Shown: piece by piece, positions 44,455-53,232 of the stretch | How the letters are laid out: every line of letters begins with the position of its first letter | Position numbering within the stretch: the first letter of the stretch is position 1 | Assembly: GCA_036260935.1 (NCBI GenBank) | Contig: DATALQ010000029.1 | Coordinates: forward strand, 1 to 64,000 | Origin: JAEYOM01 sp036260935 | GTDB taxonomy: Bacteria > Bacillota > Clostridia > Acetivibrionales > DTU013 | DNA length: 64,000 nt | Direction: 5' to 3' | The notes under the pieces: model-generated | Told to the model about the DNA's origin: nothing | The model's database searches: none | What the model saw: only the letters and a program-made list of their open reading frames with translations | Program-made: the position numbers and the translations under genes

Positions 44455-44480
44455 CTCGTTACTCCTTTGGTAATAAAGCA

Positions 44481-44516
44481 AGACGTATTCCACACCCGAT
44501 CAGGCCGAATACGTCT
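44481..44516 (-). terminator. Inverted repeat after proS
   Basis: AGACGTATTC/GAATACGTCT, 10-bp perfect arms with a 16-bp loop. The minus-strand tail TGCTTTATT is only moderately T-rich. It lies 50 bp past the proS stop. Confidence 0.55.
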
Positions 44517-44565
44517 GCTTTACAGAGGTTATTATTCTCTCGTGCGGTCCATTTCAATACACTGA

Positions 44566-46002
44566 TTAGTACGCCTTGCCCCAATATACGAGGGCTTTTG
44601 CTTCCTTGCCGCAGCAGATGCACTTGTCCGAGACCGGCCCTTCGTCGAAAGGCATGCAGCGAGAGGTGGCTCCCGTTTTCTCCTTGATCTGCTCTTCGCA
44701 GGCACGGTCGCCGCACCACATTGCTTTGACAAAGCCCGGAGTCTCTCTGATGATCCTCTCGAATTCTGCAAAATCAATTGCCGTGTAAGTCTTGTTGTTT
44801 CTGAGAGTTGTAGCCTTCTCGAGCATACTGTCGTGTATCGAATCGAGCAGTTCGCAAACCCTGGCCTCAAGTTCGTCGATGGCGACAAATACTTTCTCTC
44901 TCGTATCCCTTCTTACAAGAACTACCTGGCCTTTTTCTATATCCTTGGGGCCTACTTCGAGACGTATCGGCACGCCCCTCATCTCATGCTCGCTGAATTT
45001 CCAGCCCGGCGACTTGTCACTGTCGTCCATCTTAACCCTTGCGACCCTGGAGAGTCTGGTGCATATTTCTCCGGCTTTTTCCAGAACGCCTTCCTTGTGC
45101 TGCTGAACAGGTATGACAACTACCTGGACAGGCGCGACTCTCGGAGGCAGTACGAGCCCGCTGTCGTCTCCGTGTACCATGATGATGGCACCTATCATTC
45201 TAGTGGTCATGCCCCAGGATGTCTGATGGACGTATTGGAGCTGGTTCGAGCTGTCAGTATACTGGATGTTGAACGCTTTGGCGAAGCCGTCTCCGAAATT
45301 GTGCGAGGTACCGGACTGCAGAGCGACTCCGTTATGCATCAGGCTTTCTATAGTATAAGTAGCTTTTGCTCCTGCAAATTTCTCCTTTTCGGTCTTCTGA
45401 CCCTTTACAACCGGGATTGCAAGAACGTTCTGACAGAATTCAGCATAAACGTTCAGCATCCTTATCGTCTCTTCCTGAGCTTCCTCCGCTGTGGCGTGCG
45501 CTGTATGCCCTTCCTGCCACAGGAACTCCATGGTCCTCAGGAACGGCCTTGTCGTTTTTTCCCACCTAACGACCGAACACCACTGGTTGTAAAGCTTCGG
45601 CAGGTCTCTGTATGAGTGTATTATGTTTGCGTAATGATCGCAGAACAGAGTCTCCGAGGTAGGCCTTACGCAAAGCTTCTCTGTCAGTTCCTCCGCTCCG
45701 CCGTGAGTGACCCAGGCCACTTCAGGCGCAAAGCCCTCGACATGATCCTTCTCCTTTTGGAGCAGGCTTTCCGGGATGAACATCGGCATGTAGACGTTTT
45801 CATGTCCCGTCTTCCTGAACCTCTCGTTCAGCTCCTTCTGGATGTTCTCCCAGATCGCATAGCCGTACGGCCTGATTATCATACAGCCCCTAACGCTCGA
45901 ATAGTCCACCAGGTCGGCCTTTTTGATGACATCCGTGTACCATTGTGTAAAGTCCTCGTTCATTGGAGTGATTTCTTCAACAAACTTCTTATCCTGTGCC
46001 AT
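44566..46002 (-). CDS. proS: Prolyl-tRNA synthetase
   Basis: 478 residues, the short eukaryote-like form (no editing insertion). Class II motifs: ENVYMPMFIPESLL, LYNQWCSVVRWEKTTRPFLRTMEFLWQEGH, and a C-terminal zinc-binding domain with Cys near CGDRACEEQIKEKTG and CICCGKEAKALVYWGKAY. ATG at 46002 follows GAGGAG; the upstream in-frame extension is not needed. It is controlled by a T-box leader. Confidence 0.96.
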   Translation of the reverse strand: MAQDKKFVEEITPMNEDFTQWYTDVIKKADLVDYSSVRGCMIIRPYGYAIWENIQKELNERFRKTGHENVYMPMFIPESLLQKEKDHVEGFAPEVAWVTHGGAEELTEKLCVRPTSETLFCDHYANIIHSYRDLPKLYNQWCSVVRWEKTTRPFLRTMEFLWQEGHTAHATAEEAQEETIRMLNVYAEFCQNVLAIPVVKGQKTEKEKFAGAKATYTIESLMHNGVALQSGTSHNFGDGFAKAFNIQYTDSSNQLQYVHQTSWGMTTRMIGAIIMVHGDDSGLVLPPRVAPVQVVVIPVQQHKEGVLEKAGEICTRLSRVARVKMDDSDKSPGWKFSEHEMRGVPIRLEVGPKDIEKGQVVLVRRDTREKVFVAIDELEARVCELLDSIHDSMLEKATTLRNNKTYTAIDFAEFERIIRETPGFVKAMWCGDRACEEQIKEKTGATSRCMPFDEGPVSDKCICCGKEAKALVYWGKAY

Positions 46003-46103
46003 AACACCAACTCCTCTATAAATTAATGTTCCCAAGTATAGAAATCAAACGCAAAACCTTGTTTGAATGCGTCAGAAGCAATTTCGCCGATTATCACGCA
46101 TTC

Positions 46104-46293
46104 AAAAAAAATAAAAACGCCCCTGTAAATACATACAGGGACGAATCAACTCCGCGGTACCACCCAACTTGGATAACCCAACTCTAAAAGCCTTTATCGC
46201 TGCTTTATGCGGCAGCCTCGTCGGCTGCGTCTCGGGGGTGGGAAGAAAGCGTTCGGCTTTCGCATTCCCGTCATCGACAACAATTGTTAAATT
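46104..46293 (-). ncRNA. T-box leader of proS
   Basis: The minus strand contains the T-box sequence TGGGTGGTACCGCGGAG (46166-46150), followed by a terminator stem (46141-46119, CCCTGT/ACAGGG) and a T-rich tail (to 46104). Two stable hairpins lie upstream: the GGGAA...TTCCC stem with GAAAGC/GCTTTC, and GCAGCC/GGCTGC. Uncharged tRNA binding would favour antitermination. The part before the T-box is only about 130 nt, shorter than usual, and I could not place the specifier codon with confidence. Confidence 0.85.
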
Positions 46294-46299
46294 AAAAGT

Positions 46300-46328
46300 A
46301 GTATATTACAACCTGGAAAGTCTGTCAA
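46300..46328 (-). promoter_or_regulatory. proS T-box promoter (sigma-A)
   Basis: On the minus strand TTGACA (46328-46323), a 17-bp spacer and TATACT (46305-46300). It faces the T-box. The interval 46330-46534 to its right has no gene I can support. Confidence 0.8.
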
Positions 46329-46534
46329 TAGCCGTATATCGTTTGGGCTTCCTGCTCTTTGCCTGCGCTTTGCTGGGCTTTGCCGGTTGCATTTACTTTG
46401 ACCGCTCAGCCTGCACTTTGCCGTTTGGGCCGGCACAGTATAAAAGACCTCATTTGAAAAGTTAAATTCCGCACTCCCGCTAAATCGTTGAAATCATTGC
46501 CTTTTGTAATTTATTTATTTAGCTTTTTGTCACC

Positions 46535-46563
46535 TTGACTGAGCTGGCAAAAAACAGTAATAT
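46535..46563 (+). promoter_or_regulatory. Promoter of the three-gene ABC exporter operon
   Basis: TTGACT (46535-46540), a 17-bp spacer and TAATAT (46558-46563), about 37 bp before the first gene. Confidence 0.65.
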
Positions 46564-46599
46564 TAAGTAAAAATATAGAAATAGTGGTTTTGTGAGGGC

Positions 46600-47406
46600 T
46601 TGTTGGATAGGTTTGTCGCGGTAATAAAAACTTCATTCAAGCAGCAGTTCCAGTACAGGTGGACATTTGCCGTATCGATTTTTACGCAGCCGATCCTTCT
46701 GTTACTGAACCTCATTCTGTTCAAAAGCATCTACTCCTTCAACGGTACGGATGTCATCAAGGGTTACAGCCTTGAACAAATGGTCTGGTATTTCACCTCC
46801 TTCATGGTAGTCAACAGCTTCGTCTGGAATGCTATAGCCCGGGAGATTTCCTACAATATCATCTCCGGCGACATGGCTATAGACCTGCTGAGGCCCATGC
46901 CGTATTTCCGCGTCATTATCGCCGAATCGGTAGCTTCGAGGATCATCGCGCAGGTAATGGACCTGCTTCCGGGCATGGTTATTTACAGCCTGATAATTTT
47001 CCCCTATTTCCTCACGCCCGTCTCCATCCTCAGGTTCTTACCCGTCGTACTTCTGGCGGCAGCGATCAATCACCTGTATTCGTTCATGCTCGGCATGACG
47101 GCTATGTCGCTGAAGAACAACAATTCGATAATATGGCTCAACGACCTGTTCATTTACGTAGCCGGCGGAGCGCTGATACCCATGGAATTCTATCCCGGCT
47201 GGCTCAATGCAATACTCGATTTTCTGCCGTTCAAATATATAATTTACTGGCCGATCCAGTTCTTTCTCAATAAGGAGAGCACCTGGCAGGCGGGCGCTTA
47301 CCTCCGAATCCTCGGCCTGCAGCTATTCTGGGTGATTATTCTGTACATCGGCAGCAAAATCATGTGGCGGACGCTCGTCAAAAAGTTCTGTTCTGCCGGA
47401 GGTTGA
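46600..47406 (+). CDS. ABC-2 family transporter permease
   Basis: 268 residues, six membrane helices (ILLLNLILFKSIYSF, MVVNSFVWNAIA, MVIYSLIIFPYFL, LPVVLLAAAINHLY, LFIYVAGGALIPMEFYPG, LFWVIILYIGSKI). TTG start after GAGGG. It is the first of a permease - permease - ATPase operon with a 3-bp gap to the next gene, as in COG4587/COG3694/COG4586 exporters. Confidence 0.92.
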   Translation: MLDRFVAVIKTSFKQQFQYRWTFAVSIFTQPILLLLNLILFKSIYSFNGTDVIKGYSLEQMVWYFTSFMVVNSFVWNAIAREISYNIISGDMAIDLLRPMPYFRVIIAESVASRIIAQVMDLLPGMVIYSLIIFPYFLTPVSILRFLPVVLLAAAINHLYSFMLGMTAMSLKNNNSIIWLNDLFIYVAGGALIPMEFYPGWLNAILDFLPFKYIIYWPIQFFLNKESTWQAGAYLRILGLQLFWVIILYIGSKIMWRTLVKKFCSAGG

Positions 47407-47409
47407 TAT

Positions 47410-48204
47410 ATGAGAAAAATCTTCAGGCTTTTTGAATTATTCATATGGAACAGCAGGCTGGCGATCGCCAGAAGTATGGAATACAAGTTCAATTTTATTC
47501 TGGGTTCATTCATATCCATCGTTTTTTCCAGCATAGGACCGGTTCTGCAATACCTTATTTTTACTCAGACAAAGGGCTTCCCCGGCTGGAACCTGGATCA
47601 GATCATATTGTTTCAGGGCGTTCTGCTGATAGTGCTGGGCTTAAGGACCATGTTCTTCGGAGAGCTTCAGGGCTTCGTCTACCAGTTGGTGAGAAGGGGC
47701 GATTTTGACAGACTTCTGCTGAAACCCTACCCGCCGATGGGCATAATACTTGCCAGCGGTTTCAGCATGAGCAGCCTGGGCTCGATCCTTGGCGGACTCG
47801 TTATAACGGTCTATTCGATTATAAAGTTGGAACTGCACGTCGGAATAATACAATGCGGGCTGTTCGTGCTCTTCATAGCGGCAGGACTGGCGCTTTTCAT
47901 GGCGCTGGACGTACTTTTTGCATGTATTGTCATAATACTTGTCCAAATGGGACGGTTGAATGAGTTTTTCAATTTCATCGCAAGGTTCGGAGAGTATCCT
48001 CTGAGCATATACCCGAACGCCCTCAGGCTGGCCTTTATCACTGTAGTTCCTTTCGCTGTCTGGGTGAATATACCCGCGCAGCTGCTGCTTGGCAGTTTTG
48101 ATGCTTACATGCTTTACAGCCTGGTATTCTGCTTTGCATTTTTGTTCGTCTGTCTCAAGGTCTGGGGATTGTGCCTCAGGAAATACACAAGCGCAGGGGG
48201 TTGA
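47410..48204 (+). CDS. ABC-2 family transporter permease, second subunit
   Basis: 264 residues, six hydrophobic helices. It shares the QIILFQGVLLIVLGLRTMFFGE and LRRGDFDRLLLKPY-type region typical of COG3694 permeases, here LVRRGDFDRLLLKPYPPMG. It ends with a C-terminal YTSAGG similar to the first permease (FCSAGG). The ATPase start is 4 bp downstream of its stop. Confidence 0.92.
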   Translation: MRKIFRLFELFIWNSRLAIARSMEYKFNFILGSFISIVFSSIGPVLQYLIFTQTKGFPGWNLDQIILFQGVLLIVLGLRTMFFGELQGFVYQLVRRGDFDRLLLKPYPPMGIILASGFSMSSLGSILGGLVITVYSIIKLELHVGIIQCGLFVLFIAAGLALFMALDVLFACIVIILVQMGRLNEFFNFIARFGEYPLSIYPNALRLAFITVVPFAVWVNIPAQLLLGSFDAYMLYSLVFCFAFLFVCLKVWGLCLRKYTSAGG

Positions 48205-48208
48205 TAAC

Positions 48209-49243
48209 ATGAGCTATAATATAATAACAGCTGAGAACCTCAGCAAAACCTTCAAGGTCGCCCATAGAGACAAGTCGGGATTGCTTTCATCCTTCAAGTC
48301 TCTTTTCAAACCACAGATAAAGTATGTCGAAGCGCTGAAAAATGTCTGCCTCAATGTCGAGGCGGGAGAAATACGGGGGCTTATCGGCCCCAATGGTGCA
48401 GGCAAATCCACAATGATTAAGATCCTGTCAGGCATACTCTACCCTACCGAAGGAAACGTGCAGGTGCAGGGCTATACACCCTGGACGCAGCGGGAAGAGC
48501 TCGTAAAAAGGATAGGCGTCGTACTCGGACAGAAGTCACAGCTCTGGTGGGATCTTCCTCCCATAGACGCTTTCGAGCTGAACAGAAAAATGTACGAAAT
48601 TCCAGAAAAACTTTTCAGGGAAAATCTGGACTTTTTCGTTACGTCTCTAAAAATAGAGGATGTTATAAAGAAGCAGGTAAGGCAGCTTTCCCTGGGAGAA
48701 AGGATGAAGTGCGAGTTCGTTGCCGCACTGCTGCATCACCCGCCGCTCGTATTTCTTGACGAGCCTACGATAGGTCTGGACATTGTTTCAAAGGAAGTAA
48801 TCCGCACCTTCATAAAGGAGGTCAACAGGCAAAAGGGCATCACGTTCATACTGACGACGCACGATATGGGAGATATCGAGGATCTTTGCAGAAACGTAAG
48901 TATTATTAACGGAGGAACGATAGTTTACAATGACAATATCGAAAAGCTGCACAGCTTCTTCTCCGACAAAAAGGTGATCGAGCTCAGGTTTTCAAGGGAA
49001 GTCAGGGAGAATGACCTGAAAGGCATGAATGTCAGAGCATTTACCCCATATACCGCCGAAATCGAAATCGATGTTTCGGCTCATGATATAAGATCGGAGA
49101 TTTCGAACATATTCAGCCTTCTCCCCGTGCAGGATATCAATATCAACAGCATAAGCATCGAAGAAGTGATAAAGCAGATATATGAAAACAAATATGACGG
49201 CGCAGCGCTGGCGCATGGCGAGGTTCTGGCCTTTGACAAATAA
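48209..49243 (+). CDS. ABC transporter ATP-binding protein (COG4586 type)
   Basis: 344 residues from ATG at 48209 (GGGGG upstream). Walker A GPNGAGKST, Q-loop GVVLGQKSQLWWDLP, signature LSLGERMKCEFVAALLH, Walker B LVFLDEPTIGLD. Completes an exporter with the two preceding permeases. The C-terminal extension (about 245-344) is typical of the COG4586 group. Substrate unknown. Confidence 0.94.
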   Translation: MSYNIITAENLSKTFKVAHRDKSGLLSSFKSLFKPQIKYVEALKNVCLNVEAGEIRGLIGPNGAGKSTMIKILSGILYPTEGNVQVQGYTPWTQREELVKRIGVVLGQKSQLWWDLPPIDAFELNRKMYEIPEKLFRENLDFFVTSLKIEDVIKKQVRQLSLGERMKCEFVAALLHHPPLVFLDEPTIGLDIVSKEVIRTFIKEVNRQKGITFILTTHDMGDIEDLCRNVSIINGGTIVYNDNIEKLHSFFSDKKVIELRFSREVRENDLKGMNVRAFTPYTAEIEIDVSAHDIRSEISNIFSLLPVQDININSISIEEVIKQIYENKYDGAALAHGEVLAFDK

Positions 49244-49333
49244 GCCTTCCGGGCATATAATGCAGATAGGCGTTATGCCTTCGGAAGCCGTGTTTGTATA
49301 CGGCAAATAAAAGGGCGGAATGTGAGATAATTT

Positions 49334-49804
49334 ATGAAGGTTGGCATAGGTCAGGACAGCCACGCATTCGATTTCGACGACAAGGATAAAAAGCTCGTGC
49401 TCGGCGGGATCGTATTTGACGGCGAACCGCCGCTCCGGGGAAACAGTGATGCGGACGTTATATTGCATTCGATTACGAATGCCATTTCCGGAGTTACCTG
49501 CGTGAACATACTCGGTGCTGTCAGCGACGAAATGTGCCTGAACCAGGGGATAAAAGACAGCAGCGCATACGTTCTGGAAGCGCTGAAATATATGAACGAC
49601 TACAGAATAGTACATCTCTCCATATCCATAGAGTGCGCCAGGCCTAAAATATCGCCCAGGATACCGGATATCAGGCGCAATCTGTCTGCTCTTCTCAATA
49701 TCCCGGAAAATTGCATCGGAATAACCGCAACAACGGGAGAGGGCCTCACCGCATTCGGGCAGGGCCTCGGTATCCAGGTTTTCAGCATTGTTACAGTGAT
49801 TTAG
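49334..49804 (+). CDS. Divergent IspF-like protein (2-C-methyl-D-erythritol 2,4-cyclodiphosphate synthase family)
   Basis: 156 residues, IspF fold and length. Metal ligands are kept: Asp8, His10 (GIGQDSHAF) and His45 (VILHSI). The usual AHSDGD His is Asn37 (RGNSDAD), the usual TDA Asp is Asn49 (ITNAI), and the FPDTDP loop is replaced (GAVSDEMCLNQG). The distal TATTGEGLTAFGQGLGI keeps the Thr-Thr and Glu. It could be an active but remodelled enzyme or a paralogue with a new role. ispD is 3.4 kb away. The stop overlaps that of the convergent acyltransferase gene by 4 bp. Confidence 0.8.
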   Translation: MKVGIGQDSHAFDFDDKDKKLVLGGIVFDGEPPLRGNSDADVILHSITNAISGVTCVNILGAVSDEMCLNQGIKDSSAYVLEALKYMNDYRIVHLSISIECARPKISPRIPDIRRNLSALLNIPENCIGITATTGEGLTAFGQGLGIQVFSIVTVI

Positions 49805-50949
49805 ACAGATTGCTTGTTAGGCCGCCTTCCTGCTTTCAAAACGTTCTTCACCCTTCTAATCAGTTCGTACAGGATTATTATGAAAATATAAGAAAATACT
49901 ACAGCCATGCCGAATTTAAGATATACGTTCAAATTTGTGCCAATAAGCAAATAAGTAAATAAACTTACCGGTAAATAGTGGAAAAGGTAGTACGCAAAAG
50001 AGGCATTATTCAAGTAACCGAGCAAGGGACTTTTTCTGTCCAAAAATCTCCTGCCTATGCCCAAAAGCGCGATAACAGCCGCGCATTCATAGACACCTTT
50101 GGCAAATACCCATAAGTATGTTAGGTACATTTCTCCGGATCCCTTAACAGCCCATGACCAAAAAGTATGGAAAAGCGCTGCAAGACAGAATGGTATAAGT
50201 AAAATCGATATATTAAAGTATTTTTCAATTTTCTTCCGGATATCACTATTGGCGGCAAATACATATCCAAAAACGAAAAAACTCAAATAGACGATGTCGT
50301 TTGCCCAATCGCCGACTATTGTATACTGGCCATTACAGACCGGTCTTAATATCACTTCAACTATTACTATGAACGCCACCGGGTATAGTATTCTGTGTCC
50401 TCTGCACAAGAATCCCGATATACTGGACAATATTTGTGGGTTGCCTTTCCACCTTTTGAACAGAGGAATGCAAACCATGGAAAATACATAGAGATATAAT
50501 AAAAACCACAAATGGGCATATCCCATGTAGTAGGCCATCTTGTTGAAAAACTCGGGGAAAAACTCGAAAAAATTTCCCGAAAAACCATCATACAGTGCTT
50601 TGAAGTATGCCTGCAGCGGGCACAGCAAAAGGGTTCCAATGCCCAGAGGAATAAGCAGCTTATCACGTCTTTCGGAGGCATAACGCTGTATGCCTCTGGA
50701 CTGAATGGAATAAAAAGAAGCAATTCCCGAAACAAAAAACAATAATACCATAAAAAAGTTGCCCAAAGGTGATACGATGAGCATAAATGGAATGATTCTT
50801 ACATCATGCAGCGGGCTGGCAATGTAAGTGTCCCCCAAACCCGAATAGGTCAGAGCCGCATGAAAAGGAATCAATGTGAGAACAACGAGGACTCTCAGCC
50901 AATCCAAGTAATATAAACGTTTATTGGGATTTGTGCCATCCTCCGACAT
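49801..50949 (-). CDS. Acyltransferase family 3 membrane protein
   Basis: 382 residues, about ten membrane helices. N-terminal KRLYYLDWLRVLVVLTLIPFHAAL with the catalytic His of acyltransferase-3 proteins; then SPLGNFFMVLLFFVSGIASFYS and HLWFLLYLYVFSMVCIP. Such enzymes O-acylate cell-surface glycans or antibiotics. Start ATG at 50949. Its 3' end overlaps ispF. Confidence 0.92.
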   Translation of the reverse strand: MSEDGTNPNKRLYYLDWLRVLVVLTLIPFHAALTYSGLGDTYIASPLHDVRIIPFMLIVSPLGNFFMVLLFFVSGIASFYSIQSRGIQRYASERRDKLLIPLGIGTLLLCPLQAYFKALYDGFSGNFFEFFPEFFNKMAYYMGYAHLWFLLYLYVFSMVCIPLFKRWKGNPQILSSISGFLCRGHRILYPVAFIVIVEVILRPVCNGQYTIVGDWANDIVYLSFFVFGYVFAANSDIRKKIEKYFNISILLIPFCLAALFHTFWSWAVKGSGEMYLTYLWVFAKGVYECAAVIALLGIGRRFLDRKSPLLGYLNNASFAYYLFHYLPVSLFTYLLIGTNLNVYLKFGMAVVFSYIFIIILYELIRRVKNVLKAGRRPNKQSV

Positions 50950-51003
50950 CTTTCACACCTCCCGGCACATCTGCCGGCAAACTTGATACCTGTCCGGCAT
51001 AGG

Positions 51004-51195
51004 TGCCGACAGGCTTTATTGATAGAACGATGCTCCAAGCCAAAGAGCCTGTATATTCGAGTCTGGTGCAAAATCAAACGTGCCTCGCCTGTGGGCCGCA
51101 GTTGCTCAAACAGGACGTGATTTTGCCTGATTATTCTCGAATTAACAGGCTCTATTGTCTCTGCGCATATGTTCTCTCAATAAAGCCTGCCGGCA
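51004..51195. repeat. Long imperfect hairpin element, copy B
   Basis: Outer arms TGCCGACAGGCTTTATTGA/TCAATAAAGCCTGCCGGCA, then AGAGCCTGT/ACAGGCTCT with ATTCGAG/CTCGAAT, then GCAAAATCA/TGATTTTGC. It shares CAAAGAGC, ATTCG, AAATCAAAC, GCTCAAACA, GATTTTGCC and GCTCTATT with 28187-28356 in the same order, while the arms differ. It lies in the gap between the acyltransferase and the NatB-type permease. Confidence 0.8.
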
Positions 51196-51207
51196 CTCTA
51201 GTAAGAA

Positions 51208-51260
51208 GCCGGTGTACTGGTTGCGGAAATTGCATGAGTTTTGGCGACCAGTACACCGGC
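51208..51260 (-). terminator. Inverted repeat after the NatB-type permease
   Basis: GCCGGTGTACTGGT and its exact 14-bp complement flank 25 bp. It lies 6 bp past the permease stop. No T-run, so it may be a 3'-end stabiliser or terminator. Confidence 0.6.
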
Positions 51261-51265
51261 CCATT

Positions 51266-52483
51266 TCAGCTTCTGAACAAATACTTCTCCTTCTTGAACA
51301 TCGATGCCGCAATCCACAGCGTCAGCGCGACAAACAGTACCGATGTGCCCAGCGCCAGGATCAGGCTGCCGTAGTTGATCACGCCGCCGAGTATCATTTT
51401 GAAGGCAGCTATCGTATTCAAAATCGGGAAAACAAAGAATATGGTTGTCAGATCACCTGGCTGGAGGAACATGGTCGCATAGCCGGGAACCATTGCCACT
51501 ATCATGAGGAAGGACAAATAAGTTTGCGCTTCCTTATATGACTTTGCAAACGTACTGATCGCAATCTGTATCCCCGAAAATGTCATCCCGAGCATTGCAG
51601 TTATCAAAAATGCCAGCAGCAACGCCAGAGGCTGTATGCTCAAACCACCGTAGGATGAAGCATCTATTCCCATCGTAAGAGTATTCGGGTTTACAACATA
51701 GCCTATCACAAGGCCCGTCAGTATTGCCGCAACACTCACGAAAGAGAACAGCGTGACTGCCAGGTATTTACCGAATAGCAGCGAGCCCCTGTCCGGCATG
51801 GTTGTCAACAAAGGTTCAAAGGTATAGCGTTCCTTCTCGCCTGCGACAAGGTCCGTTGCAGCCGGGATACCCCCTATTGCTATTAGCATACCGATCATGA
51901 AAGGCAGGAACATTTGGAGCATCATATTGCTTCCCTGGTTATTTTCAGCCATGTTCTGCCGCTCGATCTCAACAGGTTTCAAAATATCTTCGCTTATTCC
52001 GAGGGCCGCAAGCCTTTCCTTCACTATGGAATTCTCAAACTCCCCTATTGCTCCCGAAACTATGTCCACGCTCGTCCGCGATTTGGTTTTGGATTCGTCG
52101 TACTGGAGCGTTATCTTGAAGGGCATACCCTGCTTTATCTTTTCAGCGTAACCGCTCTCAAACCCTATAACGCATCTTACCTCTTCGTTTTTGAGCGCCT
52201 GTACCGGGTCGCCGGTATCAACCAGCTTAAGGTTGGGATTGACGGACAATATCCTGTCCTGGATGAGTTTTCTGATTTCAGGAGTGTTGGAATCCTGGGA
52301 AAGCGCAATACTCACGTTTTCGTTCATGGATTTTTCAAAGCTCTGCACGCCGCCGCTCATAACGATATTAAGCAGCGGGATCAGCACCATTGGCAGAAAA
52401 ATACTCGATATGATCGTTCTTTTATCCCTTATAAGGTCCTTTACTTCTTTTTTAAATACTATCAATGCATGTCTTAATTTCAT
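51266..52483 (-). CDS. ABC-2 transporter permease, NatB-type
   Basis: 405 residues: N-terminal helix after FKKEVKDLIRDKRTIIS, a large extracytoplasmic domain (about 45-185, Asn/Glu/Lys-rich) and five or six C-terminal helices (MLQMFLPFMIGMLIAIGGIPA, TLFSFVSVAAILTGLVIGYVV, LLLAFLITAMLGMTFSG, YLSFLMIVAMVPGYATMFL). The layout matches NatB/DUF3526-type exporters. Start overlaps the ATPase stop by 4 bp (ATGA), so translation is coupled. Confidence 0.92.
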   Translation of the reverse strand: MKLRHALIVFKKEVKDLIRDKRTIISSIFLPMVLIPLLNIVMSGGVQSFEKSMNENVSIALSQDSNTPEIRKLIQDRILSVNPNLKLVDTGDPVQALKNEEVRCVIGFESGYAEKIKQGMPFKITLQYDESKTKSRTSVDIVSGAIGEFENSIVKERLAALGISEDILKPVEIERQNMAENNQGSNMMLQMFLPFMIGMLIAIGGIPAATDLVAGEKERYTFEPLLTTMPDRGSLLFGKYLAVTLFSFVSVAAILTGLVIGYVVNPNTLTMGIDASSYGGLSIQPLALLLAFLITAMLGMTFSGIQIAISTFAKSYKEAQTYLSFLMIVAMVPGYATMFLQPGDLTTIFFVFPILNTIAAFKMILGGVINYGSLILALGTSVLFVALTLWIAASMFKKEKYLFRS

Positions 52484-53202
52484 TTTACACCTGCCAGTCT
52501 GACAAAGATCTCCTCCAGATCGTCGTCGCCGTATTTTTCCTTGATGCCTTCAACGGTGCCGGTCTCAACGAGCCTGCCCTTGTGGATGATGCCAATACGG
52601 TCGCACAGCTTGTCGACCTCGCTCATCGTATGGCTCGAAAATATTATTGTCTTTCCTTCGGCCTTGCAATCGAGTATAAAACCCTGTACTTCCCTGGCCG
52701 CACTGACATCAAGTCCGGAAGTCGGTTCGTCGAACAGCATTATATCCGGGCTGTGTATGATGGATCTGGCGAAGGCAACCTTCTGTTTCATTCCCTTCGA
52801 CAGTTTGGACGCCCTTCTGCCCAGGAACTCCTGCATACCGAAAACCTCGGCCAGTTGCCTGGTCCGCTCCTTAATAGCCGCTTTGTCCATTCCGTTCAGT
52901 TCGCCGAAATAAGCTATATTTTCGGCGGCAGTCAGCCGGTCGTACAGGCCGGTTTCACCCCCGAACAATATTCCGATGTGGGATCGTACCTTTTCCGGCT
53001 CGTTTACCGTATCGTAGCCGTCAAGGATCGCATGCCCCGAAGTAGGCCTCAGCATCGTTGCAAGCATCCTCAGCGTCGTAGTTTTGCCTGCCCCGTTTTC
53101 TCCAAGCAGGCCGAATATTTCACCCTTGCTTACCTGAAAACTGACGCCGTCTACCGCTGTAAAATCACCGAATTTTTTTACAAGCTCCTTTACCTCAACC
53201 AT
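52480..53202 (-). CDS. ABC transporter ATP-binding protein, NatA-type
   Basis: 240 residues. Walker A GENGAGKTTTLR, signature LSKGMKQKVAFARSI, Walker B IMLFDEPTSGLD, switch HTMSEVDKLCDRIGI. Partner of the permease at 51266. In Bacillus NatAB exports Na+; here substrate is not established. Confidence 0.95.
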   Translation of the reverse strand: MVEVKELVKKFGDFTAVDGVSFQVSKGEIFGLLGENGAGKTTTLRMLATMLRPTSGHAILDGYDTVNEPEKVRSHIGILFGGETGLYDRLTAAENIAYFGELNGMDKAAIKERTRQLAEVFGMQEFLGRRASKLSKGMKQKVAFARSIIHSPDIMLFDEPTSGLDVSAAREVQGFILDCKAEGKTIIFSSHTMSEVDKLCDRIGIIHKGRLVETGTVEGIKEKYGDDDLEEIFVRLAGVK

Positions 53203-53232
53203 TATGGCTTTACCCCCATGTCCGAATTACTC

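Noticed and set aside
46169..46465. 98-codon plus-strand ORF upstream of the ABC exporter
   Set aside because: It overlaps the T-box and promoter of proS on the opposite strand.
51003..51541. Two plus-strand ORFs over hairpin element B
   Set aside because: They cover self-complementary sequence and the permease 3' end; no RBS.
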